DNA from: an uncultured Clostridia bacterium
Lineage (GTDB): Bacteria; Bacillota; Clostridia; Christensenellales; Aristaeellaceae
Direction of reading: 5' to 3'
Assembly: GCA_934636425.1 (NCBI GenBank)
Contig: CAKUAV010000141.1
Coordinates: 1 to 7,740 of the forward strand
DNA length: 7,740 nt
Position 1 is the stretch's first letter. Each line of letters begins with the position of its first letter. The notes beneath the pieces were generated by a model, which made no database searches, was not told the DNA's origin, and saw nothing but the letters and a program-made list of their open reading frames with translations. The translations under genes were made by a program, and so were the position numbers. This document shows, one piece after another, positions 7,194 to 7,740 of this stretch.

Positions 7194-7447
7194 TCTTGAA
7201 CAGTCTGTATCTGATTGAAACTCTGTTCGGAAAACACGGCGGCTGAATTCAGAGAATTTCAGCGCCGCGCCAGAAAAAAGCACAGGGCGCTTGCGGCTCT
7301 TCAGCTTGTCAAAAAAGGTCTTAACAAACCGGTGAACGGGATGCAAGCGCCTCGTCGTGTGCCGCCCTCTCCAGTTTTTGATTCTGCGAACAGGATTTTC
7401 CGCTGCAAAAATCATTCCGCCGTACCCGTACACGCCGCCAGGTACGA

Positions 7448-7496
7448 TTGGAAGCTCGAGAAAGCTCTGGCTCACTCGAGCTCTCCAAGGTTTTTT
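7448..7496 (+). terminator. Strong intrinsic terminator with no recognised gene upstream
   Basis: TTGGAAGCTCGAG (7448-7460) pairs with CTCGAGCTCTCCAA (7475-7488): TTGGA with TCCAA and AGCTCGAG with CTCGAGCT, with a single bulged base on the right arm. The 14-nt loop can fold AGC with GCT. GG and then T6 (7491-7496) follow. A smaller hairpin GTACC (7422-7426) with GGTAC (7441-7445) lies just upstream. The orientation implies a transcript on the + strand ending here, but no coding gene precedes it. Confidence 0.65.
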
Positions 7497-7573
7497 CGAC
7501 AGTCTGCGGGGCGCTTGCTTACAAATACAGTCCGGTTAAAAAACGTGTCGGCTCAATGCGAATGCGCGGCGCA

Positions 7574-7630
7574 AAGTCCTTTTGCCCAGGGCGCTTCGGG
7601 CAAAGCACGGGCTTTGACAAAGCGGGACTT
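7574..7630 (+). other. Potentially structured segment (nested and alternative hairpins)
   Basis: AAGTCC (7574-7579) can pair with GGACTT (7625-7630), enclosing TTTGCCC (7581-7587) paired with GGGCAAA (7598-7604). An alternative helix CAAAGC (7601-7606) with GCTTTG (7611-7616) competes with the latter. The arrangement resembles a small switchable fold, but the helices are short and it may be chance. Confidence 0.25.
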
Positions 7631-7641
7631 GACGAAACAAT
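7614..7641 (+). promoter_or_regulatory. Candidate promoter near the right edge
   Basis: A perfect -35 TTGACA (7614-7619) is followed after 16 nt by AACAAT (7636-7641), a 4-of-6 match to TATAAT. Transcription would start near 7648 and run out of the window, which fits a next gene or leader beyond 7740. No start codon with a ribosome site is visible before the edge. Confidence 0.3.
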
Positions 7642-7740
7642 AGAGAAAACCCTCCGCCGCGGATTGGACCGTTCCCCCGCGAACAGACAAATAAAAAAGC
7701 CCCTGTCGCAGAATAGCGGCGAATTACACGGCCTTGCTCC

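Larger units (their letters stand above)
7012..7316. repeat. Inverted pair of 13-nt elements TTTTTTGACAAGC
   Basis: TTTTTTGACAAGC occurs on the + strand at 7012-7024 and exactly in reverse complement (GCTTGTCAAAAAA) at 7304-7316. A related sequence TTTTTTCGACAGTCTG follows the hairpin at 7448-7488 (T-run at 7491-7496). Three related T-run/GACA elements in about 500 nt suggest a dispersed intergenic repeat rather than coding DNA. Confidence 0.45.
6887..7740. other. Long non-coding stretch with hairpins and short repeats; no convincing gene
   Basis: No frame here gives a protein I recognise. The open frames (for example + 7215-7643 and - 7122-7475) have odd composition, no conserved motif I can name, and no good ribosome site in the right place. 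The DNA is less GC-rich than the genes and is dotted with A and T runs (T8 at 7010-7017 and 7092-7099, A7 at about 7141-7147). It holds the hairpins, palindrome and repeats listed separately. It may be a true intergenic region with repeated elements, or a decayed gene remnant. A gene may begin just beyond the right edge. Confidence 0.6.

Noticed and set aside
7122..7475. A 117-codon - strand frame with a Gly/Tyr-rich start (PIVPGGVYGYGGMIF) and an FVKTFFDKLK segment
   Set aside because: The start falls inside the strong hairpin at 7448-7488, the FFDKLK part is simply the translated TTTTTTGACAAGC repeat, and the rest is Arg/Ser-rich with no known domain. Conservation in other genomes would be needed to revive it.
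7215..7643. A 142-codon + strand frame in the non-coding tail
   Set aside because: It runs through the terminator at 7448-7496 and the repeats, lacks a ribosome site, and has a basic, motif-free translation.
7691..7740. AAAAAAGCCCCTGTCGC as one arm of a terminator read on the - strand
   Set aside because: The matching arm is not found before the right edge; only a 4-bp TCGC/GCGA pairing is available in the window.

Overview
The window looks like a piece of a carbohydrate-utilisation locus from a GC-rich member of the Bacillota (probably a gut-type Clostridia lineage; this is inference). Grounds: a lipoprotein-type ABC sugar-binding protein, a membrane-anchored AraC-family regulator of the kind common in Paenibacillus and Clostridia, strong GGAGG-type ribosome sites, tightly packed glycosidase genes, and no SusC/SusD pair as expected in Bacteroidota. 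All recognisable genes are on the + strand.

Layout: (1) 2-634 is the C-terminal part of an ABC-transporter extracellular solute-binding protein whose start lies before the window. (2) 640-696 is a strong intrinsic terminator, followed by an extended -10 promoter around 719-727. (3) 760-2835 encodes a two-TM AraC-family regulator with an extracytoplasmic sensor region. (4) 2849-5533, 13 nt downstream, encodes a large cytoplasmic GH106-like (alpha-L-rhamnosidase-like) glycoside hydrolase. (5) 5530-6843 encodes a GH29 alpha-L-fucosidase that overlaps the previous stop by 4 nt. (6) A GC-rich hairpin at 6850-6886 closes the operon. (7) About 850 nt (6887-7740) carry no convincing gene. They hold hairpins, a perfect 16-bp palindrome, short repeated motifs, an apparently orphan intrinsic terminator and a possible promoter near the window end.

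How the parts may work together: the binding protein (with permeases presumably encoded upstream) would capture a deoxysugar-containing oligosaccharide. The membrane regulator would sense it, or a related cue, outside the cell and activate transcription. The two glycosidases, which lack signal peptides, would remove rhamnose- and fucose-type residues from imported oligosaccharides in the cytoplasm. The terminator plus promoter between the binding protein and the regulator suggests the transporter and the regulator/glycosidase genes are separate transcription units. The substrate cannot be read from the sequence; plant pectin (RG-I/RG-II) or host or microbial fucosylated and rhamnosylated glycans are all possible. 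I did not find clear evidence of a wholly new system. The less ordinary points are the divergent GH106-like enzyme, a missing conserved Glu in the fucosidase, and the structured non-coding tail.
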